In this document: piece after piece, positions 7,260-14,735 of the stretch | Layout of the letters: every line of letters starts with the position of its first letter | How positions within the stretch are numbered: position 1 is the stretch's first letter | From: Terriglobia bacterium | GTDB taxonomy: Bacteria; Acidobacteriota; Terriglobia; Terriglobales; Acidobacteriaceae | Assembly (NCBI GenBank): GCA_020073285.1 | Contig: JAIQFM010000020.1 | Coordinates: 1 to 37,146 of the forward strand | Reading direction: 5' to 3' | Length of the DNA stretch: 37,146 nt | Translations under genes and position numbers: made by a program | The notes under the pieces: model-generated | Database searches by the model: none | What the model was told of the DNA's origin: nothing | The model's input: the letters and a program-made list of their open reading frames with translations, nothing else

Positions 7260-8402
7260 TTAGCGCAGTTGCGCACCTGCCTCGGCCGAGAGCTCGGGCT
7301 CGGCAAAATCATGCGACAGAAATTTCGGATACGCCGCCGCGGCGATCATGGCAGCGTTGTCGGTGGAGAGCGGCCGGGAAGGGAAGAAGACCGGCAGCCC
7401 TTGCTGCGCGGCCTGCTCTTCGAAGCGGCGGCGCAGTTCGCTGTTGGCGGCGACCCCGCCGGTCACGAACAGCGTGGCGGCATCGTATGCGCGCGCGGCG
7501 GCCAGCGTCTTTTCGGCGAGGTCGCCGATCACCGCGTTCTGGAACGACGCGACGAGATCGAGCGTCATCGGGTCGGAGACACGCAACACATCTTCGGTGG
7601 TGGGCTTGGGAATCTCGGCGAGTACGGCGCGGCGGGCGTCGATGACGCGCTGCATGTGGTGGGTTTCGACGTAGCGCAGGACGGCGGTCTTGATGCCGCT
7701 GAAGGAGAAGTCAAAATGCGGGCGCTCGGGAGCCGCGCCCCGCTGCTGGCGGTCGCGGTGCTTGATCTGGGCGAAGGTGAACCTCACCGCCTGGGGATTG
7801 CCGTGCGGCGCCAGTTGGTCGATGACCGGCCCGCCAGGATAGCCAAGCCCGAGCAGCTTGGCGACTTTGTCAAAGGCTTCGCCGGCGGCATCGTCACGGG
7901 TGTGGCCGATGTTCTGGTAGGTCCAGCTCTGGCCGCGCTGCTCGGCCAGATACAGGTGCGTGTGGCCGCCCGAAACCACCAGCGCGAGCAAGGGAAACGG
8001 CACGTCGCGGTTCCCTTTTTGCCGCTCCTCCAATAACACAGCATGGATGTGGCCTTCGAGGTGATTGACGGCAATCAGCGGCTTGTCCAGCGCATAAGCC
8101 AGCGCCTTGGCGAAGCTGATCCCCACCAGCAACGCGCCCGGCAGGCCGGGGCCGCGGGTAACGGCGATGGCGTCCACGGTTTCGTAACTGCGCTCCGCCT
8201 CGGCCAGCGCGGTGCGCACCACGGGAAGGATGGCCCGCAGATGCTCGCGCGACGCCAGCTCCGGCACCACGCCGCCATAAGGCCGGTGCGTGGCAATCTG
8301 CGAGAACACCACGTTCGAGATCACCTGCTCGCCGGAGCGCACCACCGCCGCCGCAGTCTCGTCGCAGGAGCTCTCGATTCCCAGGATGTAGGTGTCGGGC
8401 AT
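7260..8402 (-). CDS. tsaD: tRNA N6-adenosine threonylcarbamoyltransferase TsaD
   Basis: TsaD transfers the threonylcarbamoyl group to A37 of ANN-decoding tRNAs, working with TsaB, TsaE and TsaC in the cytoplasm. The sequence opens with [16 protein letters not shown], followed by [26 protein letters not shown], the metal-binding [40 protein letters not shown] and STDNAAMIA. At 380 residues it is slightly longer than the usual 335-350, with an extra stretch around [18 protein letters not shown] and in the helical segment before [11 protein letters not shown]. Key residues appear intact. It is convergent with a receiver gene and divergent from cca, another tRNA gene. Confidence 0.96.
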   Translation of the reverse strand: MPDTYILGIESSCDETAAAVVRSGEQVISNVVFSQIATHRPYGGVVPELASREHLRAILPVVRTALAEAERSYETVDAIAVTRGPGLPGALLVGISFAKALAYALDKPLIAVNHLEGHIHAVLLEERQKGNRDVPFPLLALVVSGGHTHLYLAEQRGQSWTYQNIGHTRDDAAGEAFDKVAKLLGLGYPGGPVIDQLAPHGNPQAVRFTFAQIKHRDRQQRGAAPERPHFDFSFSGIKTAVLRYVETHHMQRVIDARRAVLAEIPKPTTEDVLRVSDPMTLDLVASFQNAVIGDLAEKTLAAARAYDAATLFVTGGVAANSELRRRFEEQAAQQGLPVFFPSRPLSTDNAAMIAAAAYPKFLSHDFAEPELSAEAGAQLR

Positions 8403-8446
8403 ATCTCTATACTAGAAGATCATGCGGCGCAATGGAGCGCTGCATA

Positions 8447-8533
8447 GGGTCATTCGGTCTATCAGTCTGTAGGTCGTTAGTTGTTCATGTCCGAAAGACC
8501 GACAGACCGAAAGACCGATTGACCGAAAGACCC
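8447..8533. repeat. Inverted pair of degenerate 8-nt tandem arrays upstream of cca
   Basis: The right arm (from about 8497) reads as consecutive units AGACCGAC, AGACCGAA, AGACCGAT, TGACCGAA. The left arm (8447-8475), read on the minus strand, has the same kind of units (AGACTGAT, AGACCGAA). The arms could fold into a long imperfect hairpin in the cca leader, and the array ends three bases before the cca ATG. Confidence 0.75.
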
Positions 8534-8535
8534 TC

Positions 8536-9939
8536 ATGGCTGACTCCGCAAAATCCGCAGCCATCGAGATCGTGCGCACGCTGCGCGATCGCGGCTACCA
8601 CGCGTATCTGGTGGGCGGATGCGTACGCGACCTGCTGCTCGGGCGCGAGCCCGCCGATTACGACGTCTCCACCGATGCCCACCCCGAAGACGTGATGCGC
8701 ATCTTTCCCAAAACCTGGGCGGTGGGCGCGCAGTTTGGCGTGGTGCTGGTTCCGGTGGAATCAATCAGGAGCGATGGAGCGCGCTCGCCCTCGAGCGCGA
8801 CGGATACTAGCCACCAGGCACTGGCCACTGACTACTCGACCATCGAAGTGGCCACCTTCCGCTCCGACGGTCTGTACACCGACGGCCGCCACCCCGACCA
8901 GGTCACCTACTCCCAAGACCCGCGCCAGGACGTGCAGCGGCGCGACTTCACCATCAATGGCCTGCTGCTCGACCCAACAACCAACCAGGTGCTCGACTAC
9001 GTTGGGGGGCTCGGCGATCTACATCACGAGATCATCCGGACGATTGGCTCACCCGAGAAGCGCTTCGACGAAGACAAGCTGCGTATGCTGCGCGCGGTGC
9101 GCTTCGCGGCGCGCTTTGGCTACAAAATCGACCCGGAAACCATGCGCGCCATCAAGCGGCTGGCGCCGCAAATCGCGCAGGTAAGCCGCGAACGCGTGCG
9201 CGACGAACTCACGAAGATGCTCACCGAGGGCCATGCGCGGCGGTCCTTCGAACTGCTGGATGAAACCGGCCTGCTGCGAGAGGTTTTGCCGGAAGTCGAG
9301 AAGATGAAGGGCGTGGAGCAGCCGCCGCAGTTCCATCCCGAGGGCGACGTCTGGGTACACACGCTGCTCATGCTGGAAATGCTGCCGCCGGGCGGGTCGC
9401 GCACGCTCGCCTGGGGCGCGCTGCTGCATGATGTCGGCAAGCCGCCCACGTTTCGCGTCGCGCCCGACCGCATCCGCTTCGATCGTCACGTGGAGGTTGG
9501 AGTGGCGATGGCAGAAGACATTGCGCGCCGCCTGCGCATGTCGAACGACGACACGCACCAGATCGCCGCGCTCGTCGGCCAGCACATGCGCTTTGCCGAC
9601 GCGCTGAAGATGAAGCCTTCGACCCTGAAACGCTTCATGCGCCAACCGCAGTTTGCCGAGCACCTGGAGATGCACCGCATTGACTGCCTCGCCAGCCACG
9701 GCGATCTTTCCATTTACGAATCTCTGCGGCAGAGGTTGGCGGAGACCCCGCCGGAGGAGATCCGTCCCCGGCCGCTGATCACCGGCCACGACCTGCTTGC
9801 CATGGACTACCGGGCCGGGCCGCAGTTTCGGGAGATCCTCGCCGCAGTGGAAGACGCGCAGCTCGAGGGACGCGTCACCACGCGCGATCAGGCGATCGAG
9901 TTGGTCCGGCGCGAATATCCCCTGGAGCGCCGTGCCTAG
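8536..9939 (+). CDS. CCA-adding tRNA nucleotidyltransferase (poly(A) polymerase family) with HD domain
   Basis: A class II nucleotidyltransferase that adds or repairs the 3' CCA of tRNA; some relatives polyadenylate RNA. The N-terminal catalytic domain has YLVGGCVRDLLLGREPADYDVST (about residues 24-46) with the DxD metal site, then RRDFTINGLLLDP (about 135-147) and KRFDEDKLRMLRAVRFAARFGY. A C-terminal HD domain follows with LLHDVGKPPTF near residue 296. Between GVVLVPVE and IEVATFRSD sits an extra stretch of about 25 residues, partly encoded by a 7-nt tandem array (8808-8835), that the family normally lacks. No ribosome binding site is visible because the leader is an 8-mer array. Its 3' end overlaps a small convergent gene by four bases. 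Confidence 0.92.
   Translation: MADSAKSAAIEIVRTLRDRGYHAYLVGGCVRDLLLGREPADYDVSTDAHPEDVMRIFPKTWAVGAQFGVVLVPVESIRSDGARSPSSATDTSHQALATDYSTIEVATFRSDGLYTDGRHPDQVTYSQDPRQDVQRRDFTINGLLLDPTTNQVLDYVGGLGDLHHEIIRTIGSPEKRFDEDKLRMLRAVRFAARFGYKIDPETMRAIKRLAPQIAQVSRERVRDELTKMLTEGHARRSFELLDETGLLREVLPEVEKMKGVEQPPQFHPEGDVWVHTLLMLEMLPPGGSRTLAWGALLHDVGKPPTFRVAPDRIRFDRHVEVGVAMAEDIARRLRMSNDDTHQIAALVGQHMRFADALKMKPSTLKRFMRQPQFAEHLEMHRIDCLASHGDLSIYESLRQRLAETPPEEIRPRPLITGHDLLAMDYRAGPQFREILAAVEDAQLEGRVTTRDQAIELVRREYPLERRA
8808..8835. repeat. 7-nt tandem repeat inside the cca coding sequence
   Basis: Four 7-mers TAGCCAC, CAGGCAC, TGGCCAC, TGACTAC are read in frame within cca. The total of 28 bases is part of a longer in-frame insertion. 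Confidence 0.75.
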
Positions 9940-10052
9940 TGGGGGACCAGCCAGGAATAGGCCAGCACGGACAGCAACACCAGGATCGCAAAACTGATGT
10001 AGTCCCAGACCCGAGTTTCGTTGAGCGGCGTGCGCGAATGTGCGTTCGGCAT
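9936..10052 (-). CDS. 38-residue single-helix membrane protein, copy A
   Basis: This small protein begins MPNAHSRTPL, has a polar N-terminus, the motif ETRVWD at residues 12-17, one membrane helix at about 18-35 and ends SWLVPH. It is recognised because a second gene 230 bp away on the same strand encodes an ungapped relative of the same length, with 15 of 38 residues identical and TRVWD, LS.LA and the final W.VP conserved. Such conservation between two copies is strong evidence of translation. Topology is probably N-terminus in the cytoplasm. The stop overlaps the convergent cca stop by four bases. The ribosome binding site is a G-rich stretch just upstream. Function unknown. Confidence 0.7.
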   Translation of the reverse strand: MPNAHSRTPLNETRVWDYISFAILVLLSVLAYSWLVPH

Positions 10053-10284
10053 AAGCCACCCCCCACGCAGATGGTGGCTCAAGCCGGCCCCTGTGACAAC
10101 CTTACCTCCGCCGCTGTACTTTCAGGAGCCGGCATTACCCGGGGGTAACTATCGATTGGAGCGGTATGGCAATAAGAAAGGCACGGCTCGCGCCGCGCCT
10201 ATCACCGCGAAATCTGGCGCCGTTCTGCGCCGCCCCTCCCCCAAGTGACGGCGCAGTCCGGCGGTCAGTGATCCAACCTAGGAC

Positions 10285-10401
10285 CTAACGTGGAACGAAC
10301 CAGAGGCACGCCAGCGCCGAAAGAATCAGGATCAGGCCGAAGGTAAGGATATCCCACACACGAGTGTCCACGGCTTCTGCCCGAGTTCTTGGCTTGTGCA
10401 T
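10285..10401 (-). CDS. 38-residue single-helix membrane protein, copy B
   Basis: Paralogue of the small gene at 9936-10052. It starts MHKPRTRAEA, then DTRVWD at residues 12-17, one helix (about 18-35, rich in Leu and Ile) and the ending LWFVPR. Aligned without gaps it matches copy A at 15 of 38 positions. An in-frame ATG three codons earlier (10410) is possible, but the 10401 start gives the same length as copy A and has GAGG just upstream. The 232 bp between the two copies hold no other gene I can support. The start region overlaps a longer upstream frame of the DUF721 gene, which supports the later start for that gene. Function unknown; a membrane-protein accessory subunit or stress peptide is conceivable. 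Confidence 0.68.
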   Translation of the reverse strand: MHKPRTRAEAVDTRVWDILTFGLILILSALACLWFVPR

Positions 10402-10518
10402 GTTCCTCATGGATTCATCCCGAATCGCATCCTACAGCGGGCGGAAAAACTTGCAAATTACGCCAGTAATCGCGCCCAGGTGACCAGTGGTAGAATCCCA
10501 GTCTCGCGAGGAGGGTGG

Positions 10519-10821
10519 GTGCAGAGCGCGCGCGAGGGACTGCGGAAAATCGTCGTTGATGCCATACGGCGCGGACCGTCCGCGGAAGCGCCGGTGCATG
10601 GCTGGCCTCTGGCCTGCGGCGCCACGGTGGCCGCGCGTACTCGTGTGCTCGGCTACAGCGACGGCGTGCTGCGCGTCGAGGTGCCGGACGCGCAGTGGCG
10701 TAGCGAGCTGCTCGGGCTGGTGCCGCGTTACCTTTCCACGCTCACCCAGTTTGCCAAGGTCAGGCGAATCGAGTTCGTGACCGCCCAGGAATCCGGCGGC
10801 GCCAAGCGCACCGGCAGCTAA
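10519..10821 (+). CDS. DUF721 (DciA-like) protein
   Basis: A 100-residue protein with the DUF721 core: WPLACGATVAARTRVLGYSDGVLRVEVPDAQWRSELL followed by a helix reaching LTQFAKVRRIEF. In other bacteria DciA of this family loads or stimulates the replicative helicase DnaB. This could be that role, though DUF721 proteins are diverse. The GTG at 10519 is chosen because AGGAGG lies four bases upstream, and TAGAAT (10491-10496) could be its -10 box. The longer frame from 10396 would run through the divergent small-protein start. The stop is four bases before gatC, suggesting cotranscription with gatC-gatA. Confidence 0.8.
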   Translation: MQSAREGLRKIVVDAIRRGPSAEAPVHGWPLACGATVAARTRVLGYSDGVLRVEVPDAQWRSELLGLVPRYLSTLTQFAKVRRIEFVTAQESGGAKRTGS

Positions 10822-10825
10822 CGCG

Positions 10826-11170
10826 ATGTCCGATAACCGACAACCGATAACCGAGAAAGATGTTCTCTACGTCGCCGAGCTGGCCAACCTGGAGCTCACC
10901 GACGAGGAGCGCGCGCGCATGGTCAAGGACTTGAACTCGATCCTTGATTACGTGGATCGCCTGAACGAACTCGACACTTCCAACGTCGAGCCCATGGCGC
11001 AAACCTCCGACCGCTACGGTATTGACGAGAGCAAAGCCGGTACGGCGCGCTTTGCGTATGCGATGCGCGAAGACAAAACCGGGCCGTCGCTGCCGCGCGA
11101 GGTGGTGATGGAGAACGCGCCGGAGACGGACGGAGCGTTTTTCAAGGTGCCAAAGGTTATTGAAAAATAG
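10826..11170 (+). CDS. gatC: Asp-tRNA(Asn)/Glu-tRNA(Gln) amidotransferase subunit C
   Basis: GatC is the small subunit that stabilises GatA on GatB in the transamidosome. The 114 residues contain the usual pattern DVLYVAELANLELTDEERARMVKDLNSILDYVDRLNELDTSNVEPM, and the C-terminal half is the extended arm. The first residues (SDNRQPITEK) are encoded by a 7-nt tandem array, so the start may have been captured from a repeat. gatA follows after 64 bp; gatB is not in the window. Confidence 0.94.
   Translation: MSDNRQPITEKDVLYVAELANLELTDEERARMVKDLNSILDYVDRLNELDTSNVEPMAQTSDRYGIDESKAGTARFAYAMREDKTGPSLPREVVMENAPETDGAFFKVPKVIEK
10830..10857. repeat. 7-nt tandem repeat at the start of gatC
   Basis: Four 7-mers CCGATAA, CCGACAA, CCGATAA, CCGAGAA overlap codons 2-11 of gatC. 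Confidence 0.75.
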
Positions 11171-11233
11171 CAATTAGCAGTTAGCGATGAGACGTAAGCA
11201 GTGACAGCTAATTGCTAATCGCTAATCGCTCGC
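11169..11233. repeat. Inverted pair of 7-nt arrays between gatC and gatA
   Basis: The left arm has AGCAATT, AGCAGTT, AGCGATG (11169-11189). The right arm has AGCTAAT, TGCTAAT, CGCTAAT, CGCTCGC (11206-11233). The arms are approximate reverse complements and fill nearly the whole gap, leaving gatA without a clear ribosome binding site. Confidence 0.75.
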
Positions 11234-11234
11234 A

Positions 11235-12674
11235 ATGGACATCAGCACGCTTACCATCGCCTCCGCGCGCGCCGCGATTCTTGAGCGGCGGACCTCGGCT
11301 GTCGCCTTGGCGGAGAGCTTCTACCAGAAAATCGAAGCCGCCGACAAGCAGATCGGCGCCTTCCTCACGCTGACCCGCGAGCGCGCGCTGGCGAAAGCCG
11401 CGCAGATTGACGCCATCGCCGACAAGGGCGATCCGCTGCCGCCGCTGGCGGGTGTGCCCATCGCAATTAAAGACGTGATGGTGATGCGCGGCGTGCGCTC
11501 CACCGCTGGTTCGAAGATCCTGAGCAATTTTGTTGCGCCGTACGACTGCACTGCGGTGGCGCGCTTGGAAGCGGCCGGCGCCGTGGTGCTCGGGAAGACA
11601 AACTGTGACGAGTTTGCCATGGGCTCATCGAACGAGAACTCCGGTTACTACCCGGTGCACAACCCACGCGATCTTTCGCGCGTGCCCGGCGGATCGTCGG
11701 GAGGCTCGGCCGCGGCGGTGGCGGCGGGCATGAGCGTCGCCGCGCTCGGTTCCGACACGGGCGGCTCGATTCGCCAGCCCGCTTCCTTCTGCGGCGTGGT
11801 CGGCCTGATGCCGACCTACGGCCGCGTTTCGCGCTATGGCCTGATCGCGTTCGCGTCGTCGCTCGACCACATCGGCCCGCTCACGAAAACGGTCAACGAC
11901 GCGGCGATCCTCCTGAAACATATCGCCGGGCGCGATCCGCTGGATTCCACCTCGGCCGAAGTGCCGGTGCCGGATTACGAGCGGGAAATCGAAAAGCCGG
12001 TACGTGGGCTCAGGCTCGGCGTTCCCAGAGAATATTTCGGCGAGGGACTCGATCCCGAAGTGCGCGCCGCGGTGGAAGCGGCGATTCAGAAAATGGCGCA
12101 GATCGGCTGCGAGGTGGTGCCCATCTCGCTGCCGCACACGCGCTACGCGGTTCCGACTTATTACGTGATCGCCACCGCGGAAGCATCGTCGAACCTGGCG
12201 CGCTTCGACGGCGTGCGCTACGGCTACCGCTCGCCCCAGGCGGGCACGCTCTCCGAGATGTACCGCCGCTCGCGCGATCAGGGCTTCGGCGCCGAGGCCA
12301 AGCGGCGCATCATGCTGGGCACGTACGTGCTCAGCGCGGGCTACTACGATGCCTACTACCTGAAAGCGCAACGCGTGCGCGCGCTGCTGACGCGCGACTT
12401 CGAAGCGGCCTTCCAGCGCGTGGACGCCATCGTCACACCGACTTCGCCGACGCCTGCATTCAAGCTGGGCGAAAAGTGCGACGATCCGCTTGCCATGTAT
12501 CTCGCCGACATTTACACCGTCACCGCCGACCTGGCAGGCGTGCCGGGAGTCAGTGTGCCCTGCGGCGAGTCGAAGGAGGGGCTGCCGATCGGGTTGCAGA
12601 TTCTCGGGCGCCACTTCGACGAGGGCACCGTCATCCGCCTGGCGCACGTCTACGAGCGCGCACGCTCCGGCTAG
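11235..12674 (+). CDS. gatA: Asp-tRNA(Asn)/Glu-tRNA(Gln) amidotransferase subunit A
   Basis: GatA is the glutaminase subunit that releases ammonia for conversion of misacylated Glu-tRNA(Gln) or Asp-tRNA(Asn). It is a 479-residue amidase-signature enzyme. The Ser-cisSer-Lys triad falls at K79 (VPIAIKDVM), S154 ([12 protein letters not shown]) and S178 ([12 protein letters not shown]), the same numbering as in well-studied GatA proteins. Further family blocks are [14 protein letters not shown] and [13 protein letters not shown]. The C-terminus has the usual [15 protein letters not shown]. It lies downstream of gatC and is probably cotranscribed with it through the repeat-filled gap. Confidence 0.97.
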   Translation: MDISTLTIASARAAILERRTSAVALAESFYQKIEAADKQIGAFLTLTRERALAKAAQIDAIADKGDPLPPLAGVPIAIKDVMVMRGVRSTAGSKILSNFVAPYDCTAVARLEAAGAVVLGKTNCDEFAMGSSNENSGYYPVHNPRDLSRVPGGSSGGSAAAVAAGMSVAALGSDTGGSIRQPASFCGVVGLMPTYGRVSRYGLIAFASSLDHIGPLTKTVNDAAILLKHIAGRDPLDSTSAEVPVPDYEREIEKPVRGLRLGVPREYFGEGLDPEVRAAVEAAIQKMAQIGCEVVPISLPHTRYAVPTYYVIATAEASSNLARFDGVRYGYRSPQAGTLSEMYRRSRDQGFGAEAKRRIMLGTYVLSAGYYDAYYLKAQRVRALLTRDFEAAFQRVDAIVTPTSPTPAFKLGEKCDDPLAMYLADIYTVTADLAGVPGVSVPCGESKEGLPIGLQILGRHFDEGTVIRLAHVYERARSG

Positions 12675-12749
12675 TCGAATGCGCCGTTGCATCGGCGGGG
12701 AAACGGATGTTCCCGCGCCGCCGCGCCGCCGAACGATGAACATTCGTTA

Positions 12750-12765
12750 TGTGACCGCGATCACA
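12750..12765. promoter_or_regulatory. CRP/FNR-family type palindrome
   Basis: TGTGA, six bases, TCACA: an exact match to the CRP consensus, preceded by TTA. It lies 75 bp after gatA and just before a 19-codon ORF and a terminator. The regulator and promoter are not shown by the sequence. Confidence 0.5.
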
Positions 12766-12768
12766 CGC

Positions 12769-12828
12769 ATGCATGACGCACGAACTAGCGCCGCCCCCGC
12801 GGTGCTGTTACTGTGCACCTACAACTGA
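12769..12828 (+). CDS. Possible 19-residue leader peptide
   Basis: A 20-codon frame MHDARTSAAPAVLLLCTYN with three consecutive Leu codons. It starts four bases after the CRP-type site and ends four bases before a strong terminator stem. An 8-bp hairpin with one G-T pair (12787-12806) lies inside it. This resembles a leader-peptide/attenuator arrangement, but the next gene on the strand (13164) is not an amino-acid biosynthesis gene and no alternative antiterminator pairing is obvious. Confidence 0.3.
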   Translation: MHDARTSAAPAVLLLCTYN

Positions 12829-12831
12829 ATG

Positions 12832-12888
12832 CGTGCGCGCCGTTGCCATCCTCACCCCACATACCACGGCGCGCACGTTTTGTTTTTT
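12832..12888 (+). terminator. Intrinsic terminator with 11-bp stem and T-run
   Basis: CGTGCGCGCCG (12832-12842) pairs perfectly with CGGCGCGCACG (12867-12877) across a 24-base loop. TTTTGTTTTTT follows immediately. It ends either the gatCA transcript or a short transcript starting near the CRP-type site. Confidence 0.8.
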
Positions 12889-13000
12889 GCACGAGGCTTT
12901 TCCCATCTTGCAGCGCAAGTTGCCACCCTCTGACGTGTGTTGACGCGTGCAGCCCACTGCCCGGTTTCGTAGTCTGGCGGCTGTCACTTCGTGGACCCGA

Positions 13001-13048
13001 GGACCCCGGCCGCGCTTGCCCCACGGGCACCGAACGCCGCCGGGGTCC
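13001..13048. other. Long structured hairpin, candidate RNA element
   Basis: The outer stem GGACCCCGGC / GCCGGGGTCC is 10 perfect pairs. After a single mismatch GCG pairs with CGC, and an inner stem TGCCC / GGGCA closes a three-base loop. About 18 pairs in 48 bases and no T-run. It lies 115 bp upstream of the zinc-ribbon gene and could be part of its leader or a small RNA. Confidence 0.4.
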
Positions 13049-13163
13049 AGGTGGCTTGGAGAGGTGATTTTCCCGGCCGGTCGCGCTACACTGGCCGACA
13101 TAGTCCCCGTACCAATCCCCATTTCGCGATTACGCCGGCGGGCGTGTCCGACGGGAGGTCGGC

Positions 13164-13589
13164 ATGTCAGACAGGAAATACCGGCAGCACGGATACATGG
13201 ACCGCGGCGACAAGCCCGAGGCACGCGCTCCTGGGCAGCCGCGGCTGAAGAAGGACGAGACTTTCGGGCCGCGCCCGCTCAACATGCCGGGATCGCGCAC
13301 CCTCTCGCGCTGCGCGCAATGCGGGACCGTGCTGGCGACGATCACCGAGCCCGTCGGCCAATGCCCGAAGTGCGGCTTCGAGTTGCACTCCTGCAAGCAG
13401 TGCGCGCATTTCGATCCGGCCAGCCGGTTCGAGTGCCGGCAGCCGGTCCCGGAACGCGTCGCCCGCAAGGACACACGCAACGGATGTGCGCTCTTTGCCA
13501 TCCGCACCACAGTCGAGCGCGAAACCTCGGCCGCCGGCCTGCGCGCCGACGATGCCCGCAAGGCTTTCGAGAATTTGTTCAAGAAGTAG
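13164..13589 (+). CDS. Zinc-ribbon protein of unknown function
   Basis: A 141-residue soluble protein. The first 45 residues are polar and basic. Residues about 50-93 carry a row of metal-binding cysteines: CAQCG, then CPKCG, then CKQCAHFDPASRFEC, consistent with one zinc ribbon and possibly a second site. The tail (DDARKAFENLFKK) is helical. GGGAGG lies upstream of the ATG. I recognise the type as a conserved hypothetical with an arrangement such as HSCKQCAHFD but not a named function; a nucleic-acid or protein-binding role is a guess from the ribbon. It is convergent with pfkA. Confidence 0.78.
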   Translation: MSDRKYRQHGYMDRGDKPEARAPGQPRLKKDETFGPRPLNMPGSRTLSRCAQCGTVLATITEPVGQCPKCGFELHSCKQCAHFDPASRFECRQPVPERVARKDTRNGCALFAIRTTVERETSAAGLRADDARKAFENLFKK

Positions 13590-13594
13590 GGCCT

Positions 13595-13614
13595 GCGCGT
13601 TGGGGCGAACGCGC
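13595..13614. terminator. Hairpin between convergent zinc-ribbon and pfkA genes
   Basis: GCGCGTT and AACGCGC form seven pairs around a six-base loop, six bases after the plus-strand stop and nine bases from the pfkA stop. There is no T-run; a bidirectional terminator is plausible. Confidence 0.45.
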
Positions 13615-13622
13615 TTCCTCCA

Positions 13623-14711
13623 TTAGTCGCCGAAACAGACGCCAATCGCCCTCGCAATGCGCACCATCTCGCCGCCGGGATTGACGCGCTTCATGGCGCC
13701 GCAGGCCTCCGCGATGTCCACGGCTTCCACGCGCCGCCCGCGCAGGGCCACCATCTTGCCGAATTCGCCGCGCGCGATGAGTTCCACCGCTTCGACGCCG
13801 AAGCGCGTGCTCAGGATGCGGTCGAAGGGTGACGGCGAGCCGCCGCGCTGCACGTGGCCGAGCACGGTGACGCGCACATCTTTTTTTGTGTGCATGCCGA
13901 GCGCGTCGCCGATCAGGTTGCCGGCAGCGCCGGCGCGCGGATACATGCGCTTTTCCTGCTCGTAGCTCGCCCTCAGGTCCGAGCCGGGCCTGATCCCTTC
14001 GGCGACCACCACGATGGTGAACTTCCGGCCCCGATGGTCGCGCTGGAGGATGAAATCGCAGACCTTCCGGATGTTGAATTGGATTTCGGGAATCAGGATG
14101 ACGTGCGCCCCGCCGGCCAGGCCGGCTTGCAGCGCGATCCATCCGGCGTCGCGGCCCATCACCTCTACCACCATGATGCGGTGATGCGACTCCGCCGTGC
14201 TGAACAGCTTGTCGATCGCGTCCGTGCAGGTGTGGAGCGCGGTGTCGAAGCCGAAGGTGACGTCGGTGGCGGACAGGTCGTTATCGATGGTTTTGGGCAC
14301 GCCCACCACCTTCAAGCCTCTACGGAACAACTCCAGGCCAATGGCCTGCGTGCCATCGCCGCCGATGATGATAACCGCGTCCAAGCCCAGCTTGCGCGCG
14401 TTCTCCATGATCTGCGGCGTCAGGTCGCGCACCACCTCGCACCCGTTCTCCGTGACCTTGTAGCGTAACGGATTGCCGCGATTGGTGGTGCCGAGAATGG
14501 TGCCGCCGCGGGGCAGGATGCCGCTGATGCTATCCATGGTGAGTTCGCGCGAGCGTTCCGGCCAGATCAGGCCGTCGAGGCCGTCGGTGATGCCGATCAC
14601 GCGCCAGCCGTACTGCAGGATCGCCGCGCGGGTGGCGGCGCGGATCACGGCGTTCAGGCCAGGACAGTCACCGCCGCCGGTGGAGATGCCGATGGTCTTT
14701 GTGTCGGTCAT
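13623..14711 (-). CDS. pfkA: 6-phosphofructokinase
   Basis: This glycolytic enzyme phosphorylates fructose 6-phosphate to the 1,6-bisphosphate. The 362 residues contain ISTGGGDCPGLNAVIRA (N-terminal nucleotide loop), ILPRGGTILGTTNRGNP, VIIIGGDGTQA, VPKTIDNDL with the catalytic Asp pair, VEVMGRDAGWIA and VLGHVQRGGSPSPFDR. The donor-site residue after GGD is Gly, as in ATP-dependent enzymes, while the residue before TIDND is Lys, as in PPi-dependent and some ATP-dependent group members. ATP is the likelier donor. Lengths of 340-370 are normal. It lies 24 bp downstream of the beta-propeller gene on the same strand, though a functional link is unclear. Confidence 0.95.
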   Translation of the reverse strand: MTDTKTIGISTGGGDCPGLNAVIRAATRAAILQYGWRVIGITDGLDGLIWPERSRELTMDSISGILPRGGTILGTTNRGNPLRYKVTENGCEVVRDLTPQIMENARKLGLDAVIIIGGDGTQAIGLELFRRGLKVVGVPKTIDNDLSATDVTFGFDTALHTCTDAIDKLFSTAESHHRIMVVEVMGRDAGWIALQAGLAGGAHVILIPEIQFNIRKVCDFILQRDHRGRKFTIVVVAEGIRPGSDLRASYEQEKRMYPRAGAAGNLIGDALGMHTKKDVRVTVLGHVQRGGSPSPFDRILSTRFGVEAVELIARGEFGKMVALRGRRVEAVDIAEACGAMKRVNPGGEMVRIARAIGVCFGD

Positions 14712-14735
14712 CGGAAGTCGGCCAGTGTAACAGTT

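Noticed and set aside
8447-8533. CRISPR array
   Set aside because: Units are only 8 bases and contiguous, without spacers.
10180-10290. 40-codon plus-strand ORF between the two small membrane genes
   Set aside because: Pro/Arg/Ser-rich with no ribosome binding site, and no relative in the window, unlike the two minus-strand small genes.
11625-12743. 372-codon minus-strand frame opposite gatA
   Set aside because: Antisense shadow of a confidently identified gatA; no motif or start signal.
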